Shown: positions 8,568-17,836 of the stretch, one piece after another
Numbering within the stretch: position 1 is the first letter of the stretch
Layout of the letters: the number at the start of each line of letters is the position of its first letter
Assembly (NCBI RefSeq): GCF_040655075.1
Contig: NZ_JBFAJC010000051.1
Location: 1-64,000, forward strand
Direction of reading: 5' to 3'
Source: Actinoallomurus sp040655075
Lineage (GTDB): Bacteria; Actinomycetota; Actinomycetes; Streptosporangiales; Streptosporangiaceae
DNA length: 64,000 nucleotides
Notes under the pieces: model-generated
Told to the model about the DNA's origin: nothing
What the model saw: the letters and a program-made list of their open reading frames with translations, nothing else
Database searches by the model: none
Made by a program: the position numbers and the translations under genes

Positions 8568-9494
8568 TCAGGTAAGGGCGGAGACGATCTGCTTCGTGGC
8601 TTCGGCGATCAGGGAGTCGACGGGCGGAGTGTCGTATCCGGCTCGGTCCGACATGATGGCCAGCACCAGCGGGGCGGTACGGGGCGGCCACACGACGGCG
8701 ATGTCGTTGGCCCTGCCGTAGTCCCCGGTTCCGGTCTTGTCGGCCACCGGCCAATCTCTGGGCAGCCCGGCCCGGATGCGTTTGACGCCGGTGGTGTTGC
8801 TTACGAGCCAGTCTTTGAGCAGGGCGCGTTTGTCGGCCGGCAGCGCGTCGCCGAGCACGAGCGCGCGGTGGTCGGCGGCGATGGCGCGGGGAGTGGTGGT
8901 GTCACGCGGGTCCTGGGGGCGGAGTCTGTTCAACTCGGGTTCGTAGTCGTCCATTCGGCTGACGGTGTCTCCGAGCCCGCGTAGGTAGGCGGTCAGCTGC
9001 GCCGGGCCGCCGATGTCGCGCATCAGCAGGTTGCCGGCGGTGCCGTCGCTGTAGCGGATGGCGGCGTCGCACAGCTGCCCGATGGTCATCCCGGTCGCGA
9101 TGTGATCCTTGGTGATCGGCGAGATGGAGTTGACGTCGGCTCTGGTGTAGGTGACGCGTTTGTCCAGGTGACCGAGTGCGTTCCCGTGCAGGACCGCCGC
9201 CGCGGCGAGTGTCTTGAAGGTGGAGCAGAACGCGAATCGCTCGTCCGCGCGGTAGGCCACCGTGGTGCCGGTACCGGTGGCCAGGGCGTACACGCCCAGG
9301 CGGGCCTTGTGCTCGCGTTCGAGCGCCGCGAATCGCGAAGTGTCCGGAGATCCGGCGGTGCCCGGAGAGCGGCGGCCTGGTGCCGGGGAGGACCCGGAGG
9401 CTGAGCGATGACCTGTGCCGCACCCCGCCAGCGGCAGGAGGACGGCGGCGGCCAGCAGCGCACGGCGGGACGGGCCGGACTGGTCGAACGACAT
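8568..9494 (-). CDS. Class A beta-lactamase, exported lipoprotein
   Basis: A 308-residue serine beta-lactamase. The N-terminus has paired Arg (SRRALLAAAV) and the lipobox LAGC (Cys25), so export with lipidation, possibly by Tat, is likely. The catalytic motifs are complete: STFK (Ser91, Lys94), SDG (149-151) in place of the usual SDN, EPELN (Glu185) and KTG (253-255). The SDG variant is known from the mycobacterial BlaC group, whose members hydrolyse a broad range of beta-lactams. The spectrum of this one is not predictable from the sequence. It is divergent from the MFS transporter, and an extended leader lies between. Confidence 0.92.
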   Translation of the reverse strand: MSFDQSGPSRRALLAAAVLLPLAGCGTGHRSASGSSPAPGRRSPGTAGSPDTSRFAALEREHKARLGVYALATGTGTTVAYRADERFAFCSTFKTLAAAAVLHGNALGHLDKRVTYTRADVNSISPITKDHIATGMTIGQLCDAAIRYSDGTAGNLLMRDIGGPAQLTAYLRGLGDTVSRMDDYEPELNRLRPQDPRDTTTPRAIAADHRALVLGDALPADKRALLKDWLVSNTTGVKRIRAGLPRDWPVADKTGTGDYGRANDIAVVWPPRTAPLVLAIMSDRAGYDTPPVDSLIAEATKQIVSALT

Positions 9495-9762
9495 CAGGTG
9501 GCACCTGCCTCACTTGCCCGGGATCCCGGACCGGGTGGACGACGACACCGCCGAGCAGACCAGAGCCGAGCCAGCGATGTCTACCGCACTCGTATCTATA
9601 GAAGAACGGATATCAAGGCTGGTCGCCAGGGGAGGCGCCCGTGGCGTCGCGACGACTTACCGTCTCGCGTCGAGGAATGGCCTGACTCGGCATTGACCAG
9701 TGAGAATAGGCTGCTCGATATCATTTCCGCTCCGATACCGTATTCGATTAGGACGCCACCGC

Positions 9763-11019
9763 ATGCCCGTCGGCGGCACGACCGCCTCCCACCCGGCCGC
9801 TTCATCGCGTACGGCCGGGCGGGACGCCACGGACCGCCGGGCGATCGCGGTCGTCGTCGGTGTTCAGGTCGCCGCGGCGCTCGGCTACTACGCGGTGATG
9901 GGGCACCTCGTGGCCCATCTGCGGCGCGATGCGGGCCTGCCCGCCGGAACGATCGGCCTGGTGCTCGGCACGCGATTTCTCGTCCAGTCCGCACTACAGC
10001 CGCCGCTGGGGGCGCTGATCGACGTGCTCGGGGCGCCTCGCGCCGGGCTACTCGCCTGCGCGCTCCGTACGGCGAGCTTCGCGCTGCTGGCGACGGCGGA
10101 CGGGCCGCTCGGGCTGTTCGGCGCGGCCTGCCTGCTCGGCGCGGGCGGCTCGCTGTACGTGCCGGCCGTCCAGGCCATCATCGCCGGGACGTCCCCCGCG
10201 CGCCGTCCCGTCGGCTTCGCCGCCTACCTGGTCAGCGGGCAGGTCACGGCCGTGGTGGCGCCGTTCGCCGGGCTCGCCGTGCTGAAGGGCGGCGGCTTCG
10301 GCCCCCTGGCGGCCGGCGCCGCGCTGTGCTGGGCGATCGCCGGCGCCCTGTTCCTGGTCCAGCGCCCCCGACCGTTGCCCGGGCCGGAGGCGGATCCGGT
10401 TCTCGATCGTCCCGGAGCCGGTACGGGGATGGAGACGTTCCGTGGCATGGCCGCCGTCGTTCGCGACCGGGTGTTCCTCCGGTTCGCCGCCGCGACCGCC
10501 GCCGGCATGCTGCTCGCCGGGGAGACGACGGCGGTCGTGCCTCTCAAGGGCTTCGGGCCGGGCCGGACGACCATGTTCTTCTGCGTCGCCGCCGCGTTCA
10601 CGGCCATGGTGCAGCCGTGGTGCGCCGCCGGGAGCCGCGCCGACCGTCCGCGCGTTCTCCAGGCGGGACTGGTGCTGACCAGTGCTTGCTACCTGGTGCT
10701 TCTTCCGCTGGACGGGGGCGGCGGTGCGCCGGAGGCCGTCGGCCTGGTGGCGGCCGCCGCGCTGGGCGGAGTGGGGCAGAGTCTCGTGCAGTCGTCGATC
10801 TTCCAGTCCATCGCCCGTTATGCGCCGCCCGACAGGGTGGGCGCGTACCTCGGCGTGTCCTCCTGTCTGTCCGGCATGACGGTGTTCGCGGGCGATTTCG
10901 CGGTCGGAGCACTCTTCGACGCCGGGTCCGCGGCGGCGGCCACCGCACTGGCCGCCCTCGCCGTCCTCGGGCCGGCGTCGGCGATGGCCTGCGCCCGCCC
11001 CCTCACCCGACGATCCTGA
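9763..11019 (+). CDS. MFS transporter
   Basis: A 418-residue major facilitator with about 12 membrane segments and no signal peptide. The loop after helix 2 carries GALIDVLGAPRAGL, resembling the family's GxLaDrxGrr motif. A polar linker near residues 205-225 separates the two halves. I prefer the ATG at 9763 because the preceding 21 residues of the open frame are basic and unlike a transporter N-terminus. It is divergent from the beta-lactamase gene. Drug export is possible, but the substrate is unknown. Confidence 0.85.
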   Translation: MPVGGTTASHPAASSRTAGRDATDRRAIAVVVGVQVAAALGYYAVMGHLVAHLRRDAGLPAGTIGLVLGTRFLVQSALQPPLGALIDVLGAPRAGLLACALRTASFALLATADGPLGLFGAACLLGAGGSLYVPAVQAIIAGTSPARRPVGFAAYLVSGQVTAVVAPFAGLAVLKGGGFGPLAAGAALCWAIAGALFLVQRPRPLPGPEADPVLDRPGAGTGMETFRGMAAVVRDRVFLRFAAATAAGMLLAGETTAVVPLKGFGPGRTTMFFCVAAAFTAMVQPWCAAGSRADRPRVLQAGLVLTSACYLVLLPLDGGGGAPEAVGLVAAAALGGVGQSLVQSSIFQSIARYAPPDRVGAYLGVSSCLSGMTVFAGDFAVGALFDAGSAAAATALAALAVLGPASAMACARPLTRRS

Positions 11020-11135
11020 GGAACCTCGCCGCGACGGGAGCGGCGACGTCGGCGCCCGCGACGGCGAACGCCGATCGTCGTCCTCCCGCAGGCCGGCACC
11101 GTGATCGGGCCGGCCGTGGAGTGGCCGCGTCGCGG

Positions 11136-13829
11136 CTAGCCGAGGCGCAGGAGCCGCTTGAGGATGGACGGCGGCTGCAACGTGCGGTCGAGGGCCAGGG
11201 GGATGACCGCGCTGCCCGCCGTCACGGCGCCGAGCCGCGTGCCGTCGGCGGCGTGGCGTGGCGGGTCCCCGGTGACGCGGACCGGCACGGTGAGCCCGCC
11301 CCAGCCGACCACCGTGACGGGGGCCGTCGCGCGCAGCGGAGTGCGCCCGCCCAGGCCGTCGTCGACCAGCGCGACCTGTGCGCCCGCCGGGGCCAGCGTC
11401 ACCGAGGTCAGCGCCTTCTCAGCGGCGACGATCAGCGGCTGCGCGGCCTCGATCGCGCCCATCGCGCTGGAGGACTGCTGTCCCATGACCGCACCGACGA
11501 TCATGGTGGTGACATGTCCCGTACGCTTGCGGGCGGCGAAGACGAAGTTGCCGCCCGCCGCGTCGGTGTAGCCCGTCTTGCCGCCGACCACCCCATGGCG
11601 CCCGACCAGGACGTTGCCGGCGGCACGCGGTGGCCGTCCGTCGTTGGGCACGTACGTGCGGAGGTTGACGATCTCGGCGAAGGCCGGGATCTTCATCGCC
11701 GCGGTCAGCAGCTTGACCTGGTCGGCGGCGGTGCTGACAGTGTGTGAGTCGTATCCGCTGGGGTCGGTGTAGGTGGTGTTGGTCATTCCCAGCGAGCGCG
11801 CGGTCGCGTTCATCTTCTCGACGAACGTCTGCTCCTCGCCCAGGTCCCAGCGGGCCAGCTCGTGCGCGAGGTTGTTCGCCGACACGAGCAGAAGCGCCTC
11901 CAGCGCCTTGTGCTCGGTGAACGCCTGCCCCGCGACGACCTCGACGAGCGACTCGCCCCGCTCCTTGCGCATCGGAAGCCGGGCGGCCTCCTGCCGCGAG
12001 ATCCGGTACGTGGGACCATCCGTACCCTGCTGCAGCGGGTGATCGTGCAGGAAGACGTACGCGGTCATCACCTTCGCCACGCTGGCGGTCGGGGTCGGCG
12101 TCTCCCCGCCGGACGACCCCATGGACCCCAGCCCGTCCACGTACAGGGTCGCCTGCCCCTGCGCCGGCCAGGGGAGCACGGGGGCGGCGCCACCGAAGGT
12201 GTGCCGGGTGGCCGTCAGCGTGAGACGCATCGTCGGCGCGGGCATCGGCCGTACGAACTGGCCGGTCACCACCCCCGCCAGCAGCACCAGCACCACGGCG
12301 ACGATCCAACCGGTACGCCGCCGCTTGCGCCGCGGCTTCTCCGCGGGCGCCTCCGAAGGAGCCTGTACGGGCACCGGGGCGAGTTCCGCCACGGGCCGCC
12401 GGGCGGTCTCGGGCGGAGGCGTCGCGACGGTGGAAGGGGTCCTCAGCTGCGGCGGTTCCACCACGGGGGGCCGGGCGGTCTCCGGCGGAGGCGTCGCGAC
12501 GGTGGAAGGGGCCCTCAGCTGCGGCGGCTCCACGACGGGCGGCCGGGCGGTCTCCGGCGGAGGCGTCGCGACGGTGGAGGGGATCCTCAGCCGTGGCGGT
12601 TCCACCACGGGCGGCCGGACGGTCTCGGGCGGAGGCACCGCGATGGTGGAGGGGATCGTGAGCGGCGGCGGCTCCGCCACTTGCCGCCGGGAGGTCTCAG
12701 GTTGGGGCGTCGTGAGCGGCTTCGCTGCGGGTGGCCGGGAGGTCTCAGGCCGGGGTGTCGTTGGGGGCATCGTCCGCGGCGGCGGTGCCGCCGTGTACGC
12801 CGTCGTCGCCGCCGGGGGCGGTGAGATCATCGGCACGCCGTCCCGCTGCGTCGTACTCGCCAATCCCCCCTGGCCGGACGGACGGACCTCGGGGAGCGCC
12901 TCTTCGACCGTCTGAGGAGGCGTCGCGGACGTCTGAGCGGGCGGGCGTTCCGCGGGCGTGAACCACGAAGAGTGCTCCGGTGCTCCGCGGTCCGGGGCAG
13001 GAGGAGCGATCGCGGTGGTCTCGGCCGCCTCGGGCGACGGCGCGACCGACTCCACCTCGTCCTGACCGTTGGCGCCTCCCGAACTCCACCATGGGGTCCG
13101 TTCCAGAGCGGACCGCCTGGGCTGCGGCTCTTCCGGGGAGGGGCGGTGCGCAGGCGGCCTGGACTCCGTGTCGGCCGTCCGTTTCTTGGGAAACGCCGAA
13201 CGGGGCAGATCCGAGACCGTGATGTCGGACGCGGCGGGCGAGTAGGGCTTGGGAGGAAGCCGGAACTCCGCGGTGGTTGTCCGCCCGTCCTCCTCCGTTT
13301 CGGGTTCGGACTCCGCGTGGTCAGGGGTCGCCGCGTGCGCAGTGGTGCCCTCAGGGAGGGTGCTGTCCTCGGGCACCGGGGTGTCCTCGGGGACCGAGGT
13401 GCCCTCAGGGACGGTGCTGTCCTCCGAGGTCAGGGTGTCCTCAGAGGCGGCCGTGTCGTCGCCGCCAGAAGTGGCGTCGGCTTCGGCCTCGGCTTCGGCG
13501 GAAGCGGGTTCAGCTCGTTCGGCGGACGGCTCGGCCTTCTCCTGCCGCTCGTCTTCGGTGTGCGCGTCGTCCTCTTCGTCGTCGGCACTGATCGCCTCGG
13601 ACGGATCGTCCGGATCGGCCTCCGCGTCGGCAGCCATCTCGGACTCGGGGACGCGCTCGGGTTCCGAGGAGTCCTCCTGGTCCCGCGCATCGGTACCCGC
13701 GGGTTCCTCGGCGCCGGTGTCCGCCGCCTCTGCCTGCGGTTCGGGGCCGGGCGCGGGATCGTCCTGCGGTGGCGTCCCGGAGGTCTCGTGCTGCGCGTCG
13801 TTGTCCGGCTCACGTGACGCACCGTTCAC
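11136..13829 (-). CDS. D-Ala-D-Ala carboxypeptidase (S11) with long cytoplasmic extension
   Basis: 897 residues. The C-terminal domain is a penicillin-binding DD-carboxypeptidase: SVAK (Ser583, Lys586), SAN (650-652) and KTG (751-753), with a beta-rich tail. Instead of a signal peptide, the protein has about 500 N-terminal residues with no fold. These are first strongly acidic (runs of Glu/Asp/Ser/Ala and VPEGT/VPEDT-type repeats), then Pro-rich with 24-residue repeats. A basic stop (KPRRKRRRTG) and one membrane helix at about 504-524 follow. It is therefore a type II membrane protein with a large cytoplasmic tail. It trims cell-wall pentapeptides. Normal family length is about 400 residues. 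Confidence 0.9.
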   Translation of the reverse strand: MNGASREPDNDAQHETSGTPPQDDPAPGPEPQAEAADTGAEEPAGTDARDQEDSSEPERVPESEMAADAEADPDDPSEAISADDEEDDAHTEDERQEKAEPSAERAEPASAEAEAEADATSGGDDTAASEDTLTSEDSTVPEGTSVPEDTPVPEDSTLPEGTTAHAATPDHAESEPETEEDGRTTTAEFRLPPKPYSPAASDITVSDLPRSAFPKKRTADTESRPPAHRPSPEEPQPRRSALERTPWWSSGGANGQDEVESVAPSPEAAETTAIAPPAPDRGAPEHSSWFTPAERPPAQTSATPPQTVEEALPEVRPSGQGGLASTTQRDGVPMISPPPAATTAYTAAPPPRTMPPTTPRPETSRPPAAKPLTTPQPETSRRQVAEPPPLTIPSTIAVPPPETVRPPVVEPPRLRIPSTVATPPPETARPPVVEPPQLRAPSTVATPPPETARPPVVEPPQLRTPSTVATPPPETARRPVAELAPVPVQAPSEAPAEKPRRKRRRTGWIVAVVLVLLAGVVTGQFVRPMPAPTMRLTLTATRHTFGGAAPVLPWPAQGQATLYVDGLGSMGSSGGETPTPTASVAKVMTAYVFLHDHPLQQGTDGPTYRISRQEAARLPMRKERGESLVEVVAGQAFTEHKALEALLLVSANNLAHELARWDLGEEQTFVEKMNATARSLGMTNTTYTDPSGYDSHTVSTAADQVKLLTAAMKIPAFAEIVNLRTYVPNDGRPPRAAGNVLVGRHGVVGGKTGYTDAAGGNFVFAARKRTGHVTTMIVGAVMGQQSSSAMGAIEAAQPLIVAAEKALTSVTLAPAGAQVALVDDGLGGRTPLRATAPVTVVGWGGLTVPVRVTGDPPRHAADGTRLGAVTAGSAVIPLALDRTLQPPSILKRLLRLG
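12401..12688 (-). repeat. Four tandem 72-bp coding repeats in the carboxypeptidase tail
   Basis: Units begin at 12401, 12473, 12545 and 12617 and encode a 24-residue Pro-rich unit with core PPPETARPPVVEPPQLR and PSTVA. The first three are nearly identical, and the fourth (nearest the protein N-terminus) has diverged. The reading frame is preserved, so copy number can vary without breaking the gene. Confidence 0.9.
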
Positions 13830-14051
13830 GGCGCGACCTCCTCGACTTCATGACCAGGCAGATGGAGGGGATGTCCGGGCAGGCGGCCCGCGAACGATCT
13901 CACCGACGCCCCTCCTACGCCTGTGAAGATGCGCGGCCCGGTGAAAAGGTTCACGACCTACGGGATCTTGATCCGATCGTTGACCGGAGCTGGTTTCCCG
14001 GAACGCGGAGCGGGTCCGTTTGGGCTGGTAGCGCAGTGTTATGAATGGGAC

Positions 14052-16847
14052 ATGAAGGCATCTTTCCGGCGATACCGGATGTCGTCCCGTCATCCGTTCT
14101 CCGGACGCCCACGCGATCACCGCGTTGCCCTGCTGAATCCGCGCAGTGTCGCCGGGCAGGTGTTCCTTCTCCAGGTCGTGATCGTCCTACTGCTGGTCGC
14201 GGCCGCGGTGACGATGGAGCTGCTTCAGGCGGCGTATGACGCCCTGCGGCAGGGGCGTCGAGAGTCGATCGTCGCGGCCCAGGCGTTCGCGAACGCACCC
14301 GGCCTGGTCCAGGCGCTGCGCAGCCGGAACCCCACGGCGGTGCTGCAGCCGCGCGCCGAAGCGGCCCGGAAGCGGGCGGGCGTGGACTTCATCGTCGTCA
14401 CCAACACCCAGGGGATCCGCTACACGTACCCCTACCCGAAGTACATCGGGAAGAAGTTCGTGGGCGACATCCGGCCGTCGCTGCAGGGCCGCACCATCAT
14501 TGAGCAGGCGGGCGGGCCGCCCCTGCCGGCGGGCCGGGGAACGGACGTCCAGGCGGTGGTCCCGGTGACCGATGACAGCGGGTCGGTCGTCGGCGTGGTG
14601 TCCGCCGGGCTCACGGCCAGGAACGTGGCGAGACGGTGGCTGCCGCAGGTGCCGCTCACCTTTGTCAGCGGTGCGGCCGCGCTGGCGGTGGCCGCCGGCG
14701 GGACGGCTCTGGTGTCCAGGCGGCTGCGGCGGCAGACGCACGGCCTGGAGCCGGCGGAGATGACGCGGATGTACGAGCACCACGACGCGGTCCTGCACGC
14801 GGTGCGGGAAGGAGTGCTGATCATCGACGCCGACGGGCGACTGGTGCTGGCCAACGACGAGGCGAATCGGCTGTTGGGCCTGCCGGCGGACGCGGAGGGA
14901 CGGCCGGTGCGGGAGCTGGGCCTGCCGGAGCGGATATCGCGCTTGCTGGCGTCGGGAGAGCCGGTCACGGATGAGGTGCATGGGGCGGACGGCCGGTTGC
15001 TGGCGGTGAACAAACGACCGACCTTCCTGAACGGCGTTCAGGGCAGCAGCGTCGTGACGTTGCGGGACACGACCGAACTGGCGACGGTGTCCGGTCGGGC
15101 GGAAGTGGCGCGGGAGCGGCTGAAGCTGCTGTACGAGGCGGGGATACGGATCGGAACGACGCTGGACGTGGTGCGTGAGACGCAGGAGCTGGCTCAGGTG
15201 GCCGTACCGCTGTTCGCCGACCTCGTCACGGTGGACCTGCTGGACGCGGTGATGCGGGGGGAGGAGCCGACGGCGGAGAGACGGTGGCGGCTGCGACGCG
15301 CGGCGATCACCGGTGAGCTGTCGCCGCTGTGCTCGGTGGGCGAACAGATCACTTTCTCGTCGGCGACGCCGCAGGCGCGAGCGTTGGAGCAGGGGTACGG
15401 GGTGCTGGCCGCGGACCTGCGGCAGGCGCGGGGGTGGCAGGAGCAGGACCCGGACCGCGTCCTGCGGGCGCTGGAGCAGGGGGTGCACTCGCTCGTGACC
15501 GTGCCGCTGCAGGCGCGGGGTGTGCCGCTGGGCGTGGCGAGCTTCTACCGGGTGGGAAAGACGCCGGCGTTCGAGAACGAGGACCTGTTGGTCGCGGAGG
15601 AGCTGGCGGCGCGGGCGGGGGTGGCCGTCGACAACGCGCGGCGCTTCACCCGGGAGCGCACCATGGCGGTCACGCTGCAGCGGAGTCTGCTGCCGCGGGG
15701 ACAGCCGGATCAGGACGCGCTCGAAGTGGCCTGGCGGTATTTGCCCGCGGAGGCGGGAGTGGGCGGGGACTGGTTCGACCTCATCCCGCTGCCGGGGGCG
15801 CGAGTGGCGCTGGCGATGGGCGACGTCGTCGGTCACGGACTGCACGCGGCCGTGACCATGGGGCGGCTGCGCACCGCGGCGCACAACTTCGCCGCGCTCG
15901 ACCTCCCGGTGGACGAGGTCCTCGCGCACCTGGACGAACTGGTCGCGCGGATGGACAGCGAGGAGAGCACCGACGAGATCGCGGAAGGCCACAGCAGAGC
16001 CGAGGTGACGGGAGCGACGTGTCTGTACGCGATCTACGACCCGGTGGCAGGGGTATGCACGATCGGCCGTGCGGGACACCCCGACCCGGCGGTGGTGTAC
16101 CCGGACGGGACGGTCACCTGGCCGGACGTCCCGGCCTCACCTCCGCTCGGGCTCGGCGGTCATCCCTTCGAAACCGCCGAGCTGCGCCTGCCGGAGGGAT
16201 CCCGGCTGGTGCTGTACACCGACGGCCTGGTCGAGGACCGGACCCGCGACCTCGACAGCAGGCTGGATGAGCTGCGCCGGACGCTGGAGCGGACCGATGG
16301 ACACACCCCGGAGGAGACGTGCCAGGCGGTGATCGACGCGATCGTGCCGGCACATCCCGCCGATGACATCGCGCTGCTGGTGGCGCTCACCCGGTTGCTC
16401 CCGCGGTCGCGCGTGGCCGAATGGGACGTGCCGGTCGACACGTCGGCGGTCGGCTCGGTGCGGGCGCGCTGCGCCGAGAAGCTGCGCGAGTGGGGGCTGG
16501 AGGAGATCGCCTTCACGACGGAACTGATCGTCAGCGAGCTGGTCACGAACGCGATCCGGTACGGATCTCCGCCGATCAGGGTGCGGCTGTTGTGCGGGCG
16601 CCATCTGACCTGCGAGGTGTCCGACCGGAGCAGCACCTCACCGCGTCTGCGGCGCGCGGCGACGATGGATGAAGGTGGGCGGGGGCTGTTCCTCGTGGCG
16701 CAGTTCGCTCAGAGATGGGGGACGCGGTACACCTCGGCCGGCAAGGTCATCTGGGCCGAACAGGACCTGGGCGACGGCGCGTCCACCGTACGGGGCGGCA
16801 CGCTGGCCGACGTTCTCCTCGAGCAGTTCGACGACGCCGCCCGCTGA
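14052..16847 (+). CDS. SpoIIE-type sensor phosphatase with HATPase domain
   Basis: 931 residues from the ATG at 14052; the frame is open from 13923, and another ATG is at 14079. Order: TM1 (about 37-57), extracytoplasmic Cache/PDC-like sensor (about 60-198, TYPYPKYIGKKFVGDIRPSLQGR), TM2 (about 200-221), PAS (about 239-345), GAF (about 356-530), PP2C/SpoIIE phosphatase (about 550-783, VGGDWFDLIPLPG and MGDVVGHGLHAAV) and an RsbW-like ATPase (about 793-929, ELIVSELVTNAIRYG and EGGRGLFLV). Such proteins dephosphorylate anti-sigma antagonists, and the kinase-like domain may act on the same partner. No linked antagonist or sigma gene is present. It is divergent from the carboxypeptidase. Confidence 0.92.
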   Translation: MKASFRRYRMSSRHPFSGRPRDHRVALLNPRSVAGQVFLLQVVIVLLLVAAAVTMELLQAAYDALRQGRRESIVAAQAFANAPGLVQALRSRNPTAVLQPRAEAARKRAGVDFIVVTNTQGIRYTYPYPKYIGKKFVGDIRPSLQGRTIIEQAGGPPLPAGRGTDVQAVVPVTDDSGSVVGVVSAGLTARNVARRWLPQVPLTFVSGAAALAVAAGGTALVSRRLRRQTHGLEPAEMTRMYEHHDAVLHAVREGVLIIDADGRLVLANDEANRLLGLPADAEGRPVRELGLPERISRLLASGEPVTDEVHGADGRLLAVNKRPTFLNGVQGSSVVTLRDTTELATVSGRAEVARERLKLLYEAGIRIGTTLDVVRETQELAQVAVPLFADLVTVDLLDAVMRGEEPTAERRWRLRRAAITGELSPLCSVGEQITFSSATPQARALEQGYGVLAADLRQARGWQEQDPDRVLRALEQGVHSLVTVPLQARGVPLGVASFYRVGKTPAFENEDLLVAEELAARAGVAVDNARRFTRERTMAVTLQRSLLPRGQPDQDALEVAWRYLPAEAGVGGDWFDLIPLPGARVALAMGDVVGHGLHAAVTMGRLRTAAHNFAALDLPVDEVLAHLDELVARMDSEESTDEIAEGHSRAEVTGATCLYAIYDPVAGVCTIGRAGHPDPAVVYPDGTVTWPDVPASPPLGLGGHPFETAELRLPEGSRLVLYTDGLVEDRTRDLDSRLDELRRTLERTDGHTPEETCQAVIDAIVPAHPADDIALLVALTRLLPRSRVAEWDVPVDTSAVGSVRARCAEKLREWGLEEIAFTTELIVSELVTNAIRYGSPPIRVRLLCGRHLTCEVSDRSSTSPRLRRAATMDEGGRGLFLVAQFAQRWGTRYTSAGKVIWAEQDLGDGASTVRGGTLADVLLEQFDDAAR

Positions 16848-16863
16848 GCGGAAAATCGCGCGC

Positions 16864-17622
16864 CTACCGCTGGAACACGTTGCTCGGCACGCTGATCTGG
16901 AACGGCCGGTCGTACTCCGTGAAGGCCAGGGCTCCGCTGCCCTTCTTCGTCGGCGCGAGGCGCAACGGGTACGGCTTTCCGGTGGTCGACACGTAAATCC
17001 AGCCGCTCTGATCGCGGACGCCGATGGCAGGCCGGCCCGCGATGGTCGTCGGCTTTCCCTTGACGAGCCGACCCGACGGCTTGATGAGCTTGGCGAACCC
17101 GGCCGGCGTGAAGTCCAGACCGTGCGCGGACGCCTCACGGGCCGAGCCGATCAGCATCCATTTGTCGCCGACCTTGGAGGCCGCACCCGACCCGACCGTG
17201 GACTGGACGAACTGCCGGCCCTTGCCGTAGACCTTGCCGCCGGCCCGGAGAATCGTGAACGGGACCGTACGGCCGCCGCCGATGGGCCCACGTATGGAGC
17301 CTTTGAACCCGGCGCGTCCGGACTGCATGTCCATGGTGACCATATCCCCGCCGCTGCGTACGCGGCCCTTTAGATGCACCGACGTGGCGGCGCGCAGGGC
17401 GGCGAGTGACTCGGACACGATCCGGGCCGCCGACTTCGCCGCCACACCGTTGTTCGCGGGCGCCGCCGAGGAAGGAGCGGTCGAGGAGGGAGCGGCCGAG
17501 GGACGGCCGGACGAGGCCGAGCCTTTGTCCGACCCCATCGGGTTGTTGCACGCTCCGGTCAGCAGCACGGCCGACGTCGCGGCCAACGCGACGCCCAGCC
17601 GACCAGGGGATGTCTTCGGCAC
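16864..17622 (-). CDS. Secreted lipoprotein (LppX/LprG-like or sensor-type)
   Basis: 252 residues starting at a GTG with GATGGAG upstream. A lipobox LTGAC ends the signal peptide. A Ser/Ala/Pro-rich spacer (about 30-60) precedes a beta-rich domain of about 190 residues (SAARIVSESLAALRAATSVHLKGRV onward). The shape fits actinobacterial LppX/LprG-like lipoproteins, but identity is not certain. It lies downstream of the glycosidase on the same strand, beyond that gene's hairpin terminator. It is convergent with the SpoIIE gene, 16 bp away. Confidence 0.75.
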   Translation of the reverse strand: MPKTSPGRLGVALAATSAVLLTGACNNPMGSDKGSASSGRPSAAPSSTAPSSAAPANNGVAAKSAARIVSESLAALRAATSVHLKGRVRSGGDMVTMDMQSGRAGFKGSIRGPIGGGRTVPFTILRAGGKVYGKGRQFVQSTVGSGAASKVGDKWMLIGSAREASAHGLDFTPAGFAKLIKPSGRLVKGKPTTIAGRPAIGVRDQSGWIYVSTTGKPYPLRLAPTKKGSGALAFTEYDRPFQISVPSNVFQR

Positions 17623-17801
17623 GGCTACTCCATCGGTAAGAGATCGTCTTCCGTGAAATACGCCAGGGAAGCCTAGTGATCGACGAAGCGCTTTATCCTG
17701 AAATGCCGAGAACGTCGCAAAGATAGTTGAGCTGGTCGAGGGAACATTTCCAGCGTCGATTGATGAATGGCATTTGACCCGGTGGGCTCGTGGGACGACG
17801 A

Positions 17802-17829
17802 GCCCGGGCGGGGAAGGGCCCGCCCGGGC
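17802..17829 (-). terminator. GC-rich hairpin after the glycosidase gene
   Basis: A perfect 11-bp stem (GCCCGGGCGGG paired with CCCGCCCGGGC) with a 6-nt loop sits just past the glycosidase stop codon. A second stem (GGGCTCGT/ACGAGCCC) adjoins it at about 17784-17805. There is no U tract, as is common in actinomycetes. Confidence 0.7.
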
Positions 17830-17836
17830 CACGTGG

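Noticed and set aside
9408..11747. A 779-codon plus-strand frame across the beta-lactamase start, MFS gene and carboxypeptidase end
   Set aside because: It covers parts of three clear genes in other frames and is Arg-rich without domains.
14187..16079. A 630-codon minus-strand frame opposite the SpoIIE gene
   Set aside because: The plus strand carries continuous PAS, GAF and SpoIIE motifs. The minus frame is His/Arg/Gln-biased shadow.
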